Source: Eudorina sp. 2006-703-Eu-15 (Eukaryota; Chlorophyta; Chlorophyceae; Chlamydomonadales; Volvocaceae). Taken from it: a DNA stretch of 64,000 nucleotides. The stretch covers positions 273,041 to 337,040 of the forward strand of contig BDSI01000134.1 in the NCBI GenBank assembly GCA_003117195.1, in the 5' to 3' direction. The position numbers and the translations under genes were made by a program. The notes beneath the pieces were generated by a model. That model saw only the letters and a program-made list of their open reading frames with translations, made no database searches and was not told the origin of the DNA. Shown here in pieces: positions 45,639 through 55,983 of this stretch (within the stretch, counting starts at the first letter, position 1; each line of letters begins with the position of its first letter).

Positions 45639-48469
45639 ATGGGCGGCCTGGTTTGGCGCCGCAACGACGATGGTGCCAAGCCAAGCAATGTGGCGCCACA
45701 ACCTCAACGCTTACCGCAGACCATCAATCCTCACCAGCAAGTAGCATCGTCTTCATCACACCAGGCGGGTGTGGGACCGCCTCTGAAGCGTCCGTTTCCC
45801 CCAGGTCCCGCCCAGTCGGCTCGCGGCCTCCCTGCTCACACGCCCCACCAACCACAAGGACCCCGGGGCAACACGCCAGCGCATATATCGTCCGGTCCTC
45901 TTCTTAGCGCTGCTGGCAGCGGCGCGGGGCGACCTGGAGCTGTCGGCGGAGCTTCACGGTCCGCAAGCACCGCCGCCTCCTCCTCCTCTTACGGCCCACC
46001 CCAGATCCCCTCCACTGCCCCTGCACCACCCGACCAACACCTCCACAACCACCACCACCGCCGCCCGCTAAATCCGCCTCATAAGAGACCTCGCCATGAT
46101 GAGCCCACCGCCGCAATCGTCGCCGTCCCTGCGGCCTCCAGCAGCCCCACGCCATCGCCAACCCCCACGGCAGGCGCTGCCGTCCCCCAAAACGGCGGAG
46201 ACCCGCCGCGTCCCCCGCATCGCCGGCACACCAACCCCAACCCCGGGTCAAACACCGACAACCCGACTCGTGGCTCCGCGACGGGGAACGGCCACCCCGG
46301 AGCCCCTCTCGGCAGCAAGGGTTTCGGAGCATCGGGCCCCAACCCAGCCGCGCACTGCGGGGCCCCCGGGTCGGCCTCGTCACCACCCGGGTTTCGTGAA
46401 GCGGGACTGCAATGGACGGCGTCAGCTGCAGCTGCAGGAGCAGCTGCAGGAGCAGGAGCAGGAGCCACGGCGGCGGGCGCGGCAGCGACCCGTGGGTCAG
46501 TGGGGCCCAGGGGGGGGGCCACCGGGCGCGCTGCGGCCGACGGGGCGGCTGCCAGCGGGGGGCCGTGTGGGGACCCGGCGGCTCGTCTGGCGGAGACGGA
46601 GGGGGCGCTGCGGCGGTTGAGGGAGCAGCTGGCGGCCAAGGAGGCGGCGGTGCGCGCCAAGCAGGTGCGGGATGGAGGGAGGGATTGGTGCGGGATGGGT
46701 GCGAGGAGGGAGGGAGGGAGGAAGGCAGGGAGGATGGGAGGCAAGGAGGGAGGATGGGGAGGCGGCTGGATGGTGGCGGCTGCATGACCAGGTGAAGCGG
46801 GTGTTCGGCCCCCGCCCCCGCCCCCTCAGGACGTGCTGGGCCCCTGCTGATCCGGATCAGGATCCGGGGTGCGAGTCGCTGGGCGATTGGGCACTTGGGG
46901 ACTGGGTGGGAGGGGGAGGGGGAGGGGTGGAGTGTCCGGACCAATCAAGGATCGGCAGGGGGCCGAGGCTTCCGGGGAGAGGGGGTCCGAGGACTTGCGT
47001 ATGCGCTGCAAGGAGTGGTTCGGTTTGGGTTGGGTTGGGTTGGGTTGGTTTGGTCGGGTTGGAACCCCCAAGGGTACGAATTGGTTGGCCGCGGCAAGGA
47101 TGTCACCCAGGGGGGGTAAGCACCGTACGGGCTGGCCTGGCCTGGGTTCCCGGGCTCCGGGGTCCCACAGGCGCGCCACTGACGATGCCGCGTGATGGCC
47201 CCGTCTGCACCTCTTGACGGCGTCCCGAGGTCGCACCGACGCGCCCCGACCGACCGGAGTCACACCGGCCGGCTGCTCATCAGATGCTCCCCTCCACAAA
47301 ACCACGGGACTCCTCCCGCCTCCTCCCGCCCCCCTCCCCGCGCACCTCCTCCCGCCCCCCTCCCCCTTTGGGGCGGCAGTCCGACCAGGCCGCACGACAG
47401 GCCGCGGAGCTCACTCAAAAGGTGGGCAGGTGGGACAGGTTCGAGGAGGTTGAACCGCGGGCTGCAAGGCGCAGCTGTCACCGGTCCTCGGGGAAAAGGG
47501 ATCGGGATCGGGCGCAGGCCCTTGTTTGAGAGCGAGGGGACAGAGCCCCTTCCGCCCCTCTCCCCCGTATCCGGGAGAGAGTGCTTCGGCGGTCTTTCCG
47601 TTGGGGCTGGGTTAGCAGTCCTTGGCCAGTACCAGGCCCGGCCAGATATGTGTAATACACACACCCACACACCCCAATAACAATAACGGTTATCATAACG
47701 GCACATTTTTCTGCGGTGTAGCTCTCCTCAAGCACACCGGGCCCGGCCAGGCGAGGATTGTCCTGTTACAGAGCGCAGCCGGGGGTGCATCCCCTGCCTC
47801 CTCGCCCTCGCCAGGCGGGGTATGGATTGGGGAACCGCCAGGCGGGGTGTGTCTGGGTGCTTCTCACTCCAGTCGCCTGCCTCCTCGCCCTCGCCCTCGC
47901 CGGGTGTGTGTGTGCGCGGCAGGCTGCCCAGCGGGTCGAGGCGGAGCAGCGGAGAGCGCAGCTGCGGAGGGGCTTGGCGGCCCTGGCGGAGGCGGCGGCG
48001 CCCCAAGGGGAGGGGGAGGGCGGCGCCGAGGCGGGCAGCGGGGCGGGGGCCGGCGCATCCGTCCGACTGGCGGGGCCGGAGGAAGTGCGGCGCGTGTTGC
48101 GGAGTGTCTCGGACTACGAGGTGTTGCAGGTCAGTGGGGGGGAAGGCGGGAGGGCGGGTGGGCGGGTCCTTGGCCGGGTCGGGCTGACGGCAGCGCCCAG
48201 TCGCCACCTACACCCGTTGCCTTTGCCTTTGCGTCCCCTCCACTCCTCCTCGGCTCCCTTCACTCCTCCCCGCCCCCCTTCATTCCTCACCCCACCCCGT
48301 CCCGCAGCTGCCCGTGGGCTGCACCGCCGCGGAGGTCCGTCGCGCCTACCGCCGCCTGGCCGCCTCCCTGCACCCGGACAAGTGCCGGCAGGAGGGGTCG
48401 CAGGAGGCGTTCATCCGGGCCACGGCGGCGTACAACGGACTGCTGAAGCGCAGCGGCTGCGGAGGATGA
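45639..48469 (+). CDS. Protein with C-terminal J domain (DnaJ/HSP40 type)
   Basis: Exons 45639-46664, 47380-47421, 47923-48129 and 48308-48469, all phase 0, giving about 478 residues. The first 300 residues are low complexity, rich in Pro, Ala, Gly, Ser and His, without a domain I recognise. A charged helical stretch spans the next three exons (LRRLREQLAAKEAAVRAKQ, SDQAARQAAELTQK, AAQRVEAEQRRAQLRRGL) and should form a coiled coil. The C-terminus is a J domain: DYEVLQLPVGCTAAEVRRAY and RRLAASLHPDKC, with the HPD motif intact, then FIRATAAYNGLL. HPD contacts Hsp70 and stimulates its ATPase. A C-terminal J domain occurs in auxilin-like and several specialised co-chaperones; which class this is cannot be decided here. 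A GGATGAGGGGCGTAC repeat overlaps the stop and early 3' UTR. Confidence 0.83.
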
Positions 48470-48524
48470 GGGGCGTACGGATGAGGGGCGTACGGATGAG
48501 GGGAGTGCGGATGAGGAGCGTGAC
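48466..48524 (+). repeat. 15-bp repeat across the J-gene stop
   Basis: About four copies of GGATGAGGGGCGTAC, the first of which supplies the TGA stop codon. Confidence 0.75.
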
Positions 48525-48870
48525 AGCACGGACACACTGACACTCGCGATCCCGGGGGTAGCGCATCTTGCCGCTTGTTGAGCTGCGCTGTTGGCGCAGA
48601 AATCCTTTCCCGCTCCGGAAGCGGTCGCACAACCGGCGCGCGCAACACGGGAAAAATTGGCGTTCTTTATACCTACGAATATTTCAAGCGTCTGTTGTGG
48701 AAACTTTGAATTGTACACGTCTCCTTCGCAAGTGCGTATGGGCAATGCAGGCATTCTCAGAAATGTTTCTTGGAGCCTGGAAACAACGTTCGTACACCAG
48801 ACCTCGTACACCCAAACACGATGTAGCGAGGGGCAGCATAGCTGACAAGTGTTCAGCAACGTGATGAAGA

Positions 48871-49167
48871 ATGCTAGAAGCTAGGTCCGGCAGGAACGCC
48901 AGCCCTCCTGGTCATGGCCAATCCAAGGACTACGTAGCCGTGTATGTACAGTCTCCTAGCAACTTTGGCGGCTTCTTCCCTGACATTCCTGGGTGTGTCG
49001 CAACGGGGTTTACTTTGGAGCAGGTCAAGGAGCGGCTCCAAGAGGCGCGCCAGTGGCACCTGGAAGCTATGCTGGAGGACGATGAAGAGCTTCCCGAGCC
49101 CCAGACGAGCTCTTTTCACGGCCCTGAAGTCGTGAGCTGCGCGAAGGTGTCATTCAAGCCGGCCTAA
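48871..49167 (+). CDS. HicB-like (UPF0150) small protein
   Basis: A single uninterrupted frame of 98 residues. Residues about 22-75 match the HicB antitoxin-like fold of bacteria and archaea: a first strand YVAVYVQSPSNFGGFFPDIP, then GCVATGFTLEQVKERLQEA, the helix RQWHLEAMLEDDEELPEP and a short tail. In prokaryotes HicB neutralises the HicA RNase and carries a DNA-binding tail. Here there is no helix-turn-helix or ribbon-helix-helix tail and no HicA-like frame nearby. A domesticated protein, possibly of bacterial or organellar ancestry, is the simplest reading. An N-terminal extension of about 20 residues precedes the fold; a short upstream exon cannot be excluded because AG acceptors occur just after the ATG. 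Confidence 0.72.
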   Translation: MLEARSGRNASPPGHGQSKDYVAVYVQSPSNFGGFFPDIPGCVATGFTLEQVKERLQEARQWHLEAMLEDDEELPEPQTSSFHGPEVVSCAKVSFKPA

Positions 49168-49284
49168 AGTTGTGAAGGTCCGCAAGATGCTACTGTGGAC
49201 ACAGGTCTTTGAGCATCCACGCCATATTTTCGAAGTTTGGTTTATTTTTAGAGTTTGTTTTGCAGGTCTTGCGGGACAATATGC

Positions 49285-50192
49285 TCAACGTTTCTTGGGG
49301 ACAGTCTTGATATGCAAGGGGCCTCGCACATCAACAGCCGCTGAAGGCGTACCCAGCCATTGGGGCAGCTGTTGTATAAGGCGGACCCTGGCGTGAACGC
49401 GGTCATGGCATGCAGTGCAAACCAAGGTTTTCATTGCAGACTTTACGCTGTATCTTTGACAGCGAGTCGGCATGGCAAGGCCCGACACAAATCCACCAGA
49501 TAGCAGATAGTCACTGCTATCTGGTGGTTTTGTGTCGGTCCCACTTGCCTCGTCGGCATGAGAAAGATTGGTTGCACCTTCCTCTCGGGTTGCATCGCAT
49601 GCGTTCAAGGCTGGCACGGCACAGTGCGTACCTTTTCGTGGTAGGGGAGCTGCAGGGTGTGGCCCCCTTGGGCGTCCTTGTTCATTCTTGTAACAAAAAG
49701 ACGTGGATGCGGCGGGATGGTCAGCACCTTCGGTTGGCCCCAGCAGTACATCAGGTCAGCTCCTTCGCCGTAACGCGCTCAACAGGATGCCATGCAGCGC
49801 CATCAGGAGCAACGAGCTCACAAATTATCATCGGCCTCCTCAACCCGCCCCACGCAGGCCCTTCCGTCCTTGTAGCGATTGGGGGCCATGTAGCCGTCTT
49901 AACCCCTTTCATCCGAAACCACTAGCTAGGTCCGGCAACGCCGCGCGGGCGCTCTCACCGCGGCAGCGACGTCGGCGGCGACACCCGGCTGGACCACCCC
50001 ATCAGCAAGCATAAGGCACAACAGCCAGTCATCGGCTGCCAACGCTCGGCAGGCGTCCCAGCCTGCCGGGGTCTTGAGGTGCGAGGGAGTGGGGTCACCA
50101 GGGATAGCGCAGCTTGGGTATTGCAACGGATGGGTGAGAGTGCTCAAAGGCACTGGCATGGCACCAAGGAGATGGTTGAGCAGTGTTATCAT
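49285..50192 (-). CDS. Doubtful spliced small gene, no recognised family
   Basis: Three minus-strand open stretches look coding by codon use. They are 50192 down to about 49,966 (MITLLNHLLGAMPVPLSTLT, then AADDWLLCLMLADG, with a GTGAGA donor after AADVAA), about 49,785-49,639 (MYCWGQPKVLTIPPHPRLFV, ending LPYHEK before a GTACGC donor), and about 49,432-49,285 (TLVCTACHDRVHARVRLIQQ, ending TVPKKR and a stop). I could not find acceptors that join all three in one phase, so this model is weak. It would converge with the HicB-like gene. An unrelated alternative is that these are chance frames in a spacer. Confidence 0.25.
49482..49538. repeat. Near-perfect 25-bp-arm hairpin
   Basis: Arms 49482-49506 and 49514-49538 pair with a single mismatch (AAATCC against AAAACC context) around a 7-base loop ATAGTCA. 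The left arm core is CCACCAGATAGCAG. It lies in non-coding DNA between the HicB-like gene and the doubtful minus-strand gene, or inside an intron of the latter. Confidence 0.85.
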
Positions 50193-52225
50193 GACGTGAC
50201 GGTTGGTAGTTGGTAGTTGGGGGTATGCAGGCCATGCCCATCGGAGTTACAGGCGTCGGGCCCGTCCTGATGCGTCTCGTTGTGTCTAGGCCTGAAGACC
50301 CGTGGGTCGACTGAATGCCAGGGCCTTGGGTGTGGGCTGACGTACAGCTCCGTACGGACATTACGTGATGGCGGATGGACGGCGGGCGGACTGAAGGAAA
50401 CGGACGGGAGACCGACGACGTGGAACCGGCGGATCCCCGTCTGTGCCTGGCTCGCCTTACGGAACGGATCTCGAATGGCGGGAGCCGGTGCACACACAAC
50501 CCTAGAAAGCCAGAGCTTTGCTCCTTAGCACATGGACTGACAGACGGGGGGGGTGCGAGGTAGGACGGCCCTGGAAGTCCCGTCCCAATATGCGCCGTGG
50601 GAGGTCCGCAATGCACGGCTTACAGCGCATATCCCCCCGTCATTATTACTTAACGTACAGTAGGAGTACGGCAGGTCACCGGTGCCACCGTCACCGGTCG
50701 TCATGCGTCAGTGTTCGGCAGTGTCGCAACCGGAACCAGCGCGTGAACGGTCGGACTGCGCCACGCCACCGATCTGTTTTCTTTAAATTCCTACGCCTCC
50801 TCCACCTCCTCCTGTGGAGCCACGCCCGACAGCACAGTCATGCCGCGTCAACTGTGTCCGTCTTCTTGGAGCAGTCCACACCGATCCACAAAAGTTGTGG
50901 AAGTAAAACGGACCAATAATTTAACACCGCTAGACTCCAGATTGTCTGGAGGGATGGGTGGTATTATATGTGTCATGTGCTTCACAACTTTCACAACGAC
51001 CTCGACCTCAACAACCTCGGCCCAACGCACGTAACATGCAGCGAATTTGAATTTCCAGACACAGTGCTTGTGAAGATATAAATGCGTCCGATGTGTTGGA
51101 TGCACACCCTGGGGAGGGTTAAGCCAAGCTGCACGGCACGTGGGGCGGCAGCTGTACGGCAATGGTCGTCACATATGACGAAAGTACGACGTTCACGGAT
51201 CCTGGCCACCGGCAGACACCCGACGGCTTCTCCGCCGCCGTACATCTCATATTTCTAAAGAATTGCAAGCCGCTGCTACCTCATCCCAACTGGGAACCGC
51301 CGGCCAGTTGCCGGGTCAGATCAGCACACCGCACCGCACTGCACCGCATTTCGTCCCAACCACGACCGCGGCCAAAATAGGCAACCGCAGCCGCGCCCGC
51401 AAGTCAGCACGAGGTTGGGTAGATTGCGCAGATTGATGCACATGGAGCTCGTACATCGGGCCTCACCCCAAATACGCAACCGACCGTCGACCTCTCCAAA
51501 TCCCTCTCCTCCTCCTCCTGCTCCTCCTGCTCCTCGTTCCGGTGGTCGAGATCTCCCCCTCCCTCCCTCCCAAGCAGCGGGCTGTCTATCCTCCTGCCTG
51601 CTCAATCCACTTGACTCCGCACAGGCCCACTACTGCACCAACCACCAACCAACAACCGTCTGTTCGTACTCGCACCGCTGTCTAGAGAACTGTGGCCAAG
51701 TACTGACCGTCGCACACGGCCGCACAGTCTCGATGGGGCTGTCCTGCGTTGCCCAAGAGCACTCCTCCGCACAGTCCTCAGCCTGGCCCAACCCTCCCGG
51801 GGAGAGACCTCCACGTCCCCATCCCCCAGAGCGCACGCCGCCAACCTGCAACGCACCAACGGTCAACGACCAACGACCAACCAATCAATTCTTCCCTGCA
51901 CCAACTCGCATGGATCACAAACCATAACCAACGGTCGCCATCACCCCTCGTGTATGCCTACGGCTGTGTATTGATGGACAACTGCGCCGCGAGACAGGGA
52001 ATGCGGCCGACGCAATCCGTGTGTGTATGTGTTTAGAAACGGAACCTGCCCGACCGAGCCCCGGGCCCTCTGTAATGTACACCACCAACTGTATTCTCCC
52101 GCGTTTAGGACGTCAAGAGACTGACACATTCTCGAGCCTCACCAACGCCGATAGGCTGTCGTCGAGGCTCGTGTGTGGGAGACGGCTCACACCCTTGTTA
52201 ACACTGCTCATCGGAGCCCCCGTGC
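50193..52225. other. Spacer without a supportable gene
   Basis: About 2 kb with only short, unconvincing frames on both strands. The right part presumably includes the 3' UTR of the septin-like gene. A copy of the GACCCNNGGGTC palindrome lies at 50297-50308. Confidence 0.55.
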
Positions 52226-55200
52226 TCACTGCGCCTGCGCGCCCTGCCGCTGCCGAATCGCCACCACCACCACAGCCGCCGCCGCCAGACCCGCCACACC
52301 CACACCCACACCCAGTCCCACTCCCAGTCCCAGACCGCCGCGACGCAGCGCCGTACGGCCCCCGTCTCCGCCGCTACTGCCGCCGCTGCTGCTGCTGCCG
52401 CCCTCAGTGCTCACGCCCTGATTCGGCGGGGGCGGTCCCAACAGCCCTCGGATGTACCCCAGCATCTCCTTGCGTCGTGCCGTGGCGGCGGCGGGCAGGG
52501 CCGTCAACAGCTCAGAGCCGGGCAGTGGCCACTTACGCGCCGCCACCGGCGGCGCCGCCGCCGCCGCGGCGGCGGCGGAGCCCGACGACGCGCGTACGCG
52601 CACGGCAGTGGTGCCGCGCGCGGAGCGCGTCTTGGCCGCCGCCGCTGCCGCCTCGGCCTCCGCTGCGGCCGCAGTCGTCGCCACCCGGGCCATGACCCGC
52701 TTCACCATCGCGGCAACTGGATCCGCAGCGGCGGCCGCCGCCTCCGCCGCCTCCGCCGCCTCCGCGTCAGCCTTGGCTACGACCGCAGCAACCGCGCGCT
52801 GCACGACCGCGTGTACGACAGCCGCGCCGTCCTCCGGCGCCGCACGAGCCGCCTTCTTGGCAGCCGCGGGGGTGTACAGCCCGGCGGTGGCGTGCTGTAC
52901 GGCAGACGTCGCCGCCGCCAGACCAGCGTACGCCGCCGTTAAACTCTGGCGGAAGAGGTGGTTCACCGCCTGAACCCCGCTCGAAACATTCCAGGTAGCT
53001 GACGTGGCCGTCGCCGCCGCCGCCGCCGTGCGTTTCCTGGTGTCGGCGGCAGCGGTTTCGGAACTCGCGAGGACGGCCTCGAAGACACGCCGTACGGCAT
53101 CGTGCACCGCCGCGTCATTCTCAGCCTTGGCGATCGCAGCCTGGAGTACGCGCTGTACGACGTCGTGTACGGCAGAGGCATCAGTAACGCCCTTGAAGGC
53201 GCGGTGTACGGACGCTTGAACCGCCGCCTCGTCGTCCGCCGCAGCGGCCTCCGCGAGTACGGCACTGAAGGCGCGGTGTACGGTGTCGTGCACGGCCGCG
53301 GCGTCCTCGCTCGCAACGGCGGACGCCACCGCCGCTGCGAACACGCGGTGTACGGCGCTGTGTACGGCCGCGGCGTCGCCGCTCGCCAGGTCGCGCGCCT
53401 CCGGGCTCGGCGGCGCCACCGGCGACGCGCCCGCCGCCACCAGCGCCGCCCCCTTCTGTTCCGCGGGGCCCGTCGGCTTCTCGTCGGGGCTGCTCCGGTG
53501 GCCCTGCACCGCCGACAGCATCAGCTCCTCCAGCTCCCCCCCGAGCTGCTTGGGCCTCAGCCCGGTCACGATGTCCGCAATCGCCGACAGCACCTTCTCC
53601 AGCTCCGACCCATGGGTCAGCTGCGCATGAGGCAGCTGCGCGGCGCCGCCACCCACCTGGCGGCCCGCCGCCTCCGCGTTCTCGGGAACCGACCCATGGG
53701 GCGCCGCCCGACCTGCACCCACCGCCGCTGCCGCGGCCGCCTCGGCCGGAGCTTCCCGTCCGCTGCCGGCGGAGGCGTTCCGCTCCCGAGGCTTGGCGGA
53801 GGTGGTCTGCTCCGGGGTTGCGGGCTGCTGGGGCATCTTGGTACGGATACGACCCGGGGTCAGCGGCCCCTCGGGCTCCCCCCGCTCTCGTGCCGCCGCC
53901 GCAGCCGCCGCCTCCTCGGCCGCCATCTCACCGCTCTCGGAGGCACAGGGGGACAGGCCGCTGGACACAGCCCCGGCCGGGTCGGCGGCGGCGGCGGCGG
54001 CGACCGCAGGAGGCGCGACGCGGGCATGCCGCAGCAACTTGTCGTACGGCTCCAGCAGCTCGGCCAGGAGGCACATCGCGTCGTGGCCGTACGCCTCGTA
54101 CCGCTGGCAGAAGTCCTCGTACCTGCCCCGCGGTCGGTGATAAGAAGCCAGAACCGGGGCCGAGAACCGGGGGACGGCAGGGGGCATTCGAAGGGTCGGC
54201 TAGGGTTGGTGTGCGGCCGGAGATGAACGAACGTGCAGCGGATATCGAGCTCGGCGGCAGTCAGCGCTCCGCCCCCCCACACACACATACACACACACAC
54301 ACATCTCAGACTTTACGCTTCCCGCGGCTCAGTCCTGCTTTCCTCACGAACACATGGAGTGCCCCCGGTACCGCCGCCCCTCCCCCCCGGAGGGCGCGCC
54401 GGCCCCTCCTCCCGCCTCCTCCCGCGCACACCTGTCCGCTGCGCCCCGCCGCACCGCCGCGAGGGCAGTGGGCTGCAGCAGCGCCCGGAGCAGCTCGGCG
54501 GCTCCCGGGTGGGGCCCCGGCGCCGACTCGGCCGGGGCCGGGGCCGCCGCGGAGGCACCGCCGTACACCAGCACGCTGCGCGCATCCAGGCCGCCACCGC
54601 CACCGCCGCCACCGCCGCCGCCGCCACCGTCATTGTTGGCCGTGTGCCGTGGGGGGCTCCCCTCGGGGTCCTCCTCGGCGACGCCCAGCGCCAGGGTCCT
54701 GATGGGGGCCGCCATGCCTGGACAGGGCCGCAGGTAATAAGAGGGCGGAGGGTACAGCGATGGTGAACATTTGACCAGTTTGAATCCGGATCCAGATCAG
54801 GACCCGGATCCGGGGTGCGGTTGCTGGGACCGAAGATGGAGATTTCGATTCGAATGACCCGGCTTGGGAAACGTGTTTCCCTCAAGTGGCTCATCCCCCG
54901 GGGGACATGAGGCGGCGGGCTGGCAAAAAACACGAACCCACCCAGCACCGAGCCCGGACGGGTGATGGGGCCCGAACCGCTCCCCCCTGGACCCCAGCCG
55001 GGAGGGGTCGAAATGAAACCTGGCCACGCACACCCGGCCTCCGCCTCCGCCCCTCAAGGCTGCGGAAGGAGCCCCTTAGGAAGTCCCCGCGCTCAGCTCT
55101 GCCCTGCAGTGCAGCAGCCTCCCCGAGCTCTGCAAACACGACGGCCCGGAGCCCTTTCCTCACCCCCCCGGGGACACTCCTCACATCCATCAATGCTACC

Positions 55201-55946
55201 TAACCTAACCTACCAATGCTCTTCATTCCTTCCCAACCCCCCGGGCGCACACACACCCCCGAGGGCACCCAACCCAACGTGAGCTCAGGCTCGCCCGCCC
55301 GCCCCCCTCACCGTCTCGGACGAACGCCTCCATGGCCCCCAGCACCGCCTTCCGCAGCCGGGCAATGCGATCCTCCTCCGCCTCCTCCGCCTCCTCCCCC
55401 TGCGGCCCCGCCCGCTGGGCGCCCGGACCCAGCGAGAGTACGGGCAGCAGTGGCACCTCCTGACTCAGGGCCGACATGAAGGCGAGGTCCTCCGGGCAGA
55501 CATCCCTGGGGTGGAAGGGAGGGGGGTAAGGGGGTCGCCGAGGGCGCATGGGGGGAGGGGCGTCGGAGGGCGCGGATAAGGATGGGGGCCGGATGGGATC
55601 TGGCGGAGGACGGCACGCAAATCATCTGCACACCCCAAGCAGCACTACCTCTCAACACCACTCCTAACAGGTTCACCATTGCCGTTCATCGCCAGACACA
55701 GACGAAGATCTCCTCCGACACCCAAAAGGGTCAAGGCTTCTTGGGATCGGGGTCGTGCCTCGTTCCCCGCCCTGGAGGGGCCCCTACCCCAACCCAAACA
55801 GTGGGCCTTCCTGCCCCTCGCCCGAGAGCATTCCCCTCCGGGACGCGGACACACACACACACATCGGGCGGGCGGGCGGGTTGCAATTCTAAACACACAC
55901 ACACCCCGGCGCCCCCGGCCAGAGTCGGCCCGGCAGATATGTAACG

Positions 55947-55983
<37 letters not shown>

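Noticed and set aside
54891..55153. A possible extra septin exon (GLRAVVFAELGEAAALQGRA) in matching phase
   Set aside because: Its acceptor is preceded by purines rather than pyrimidines. Exon 54432-54717 joins the 55312 donor directly in the same phase with a good pyrimidine tract and continues the septin motifs.
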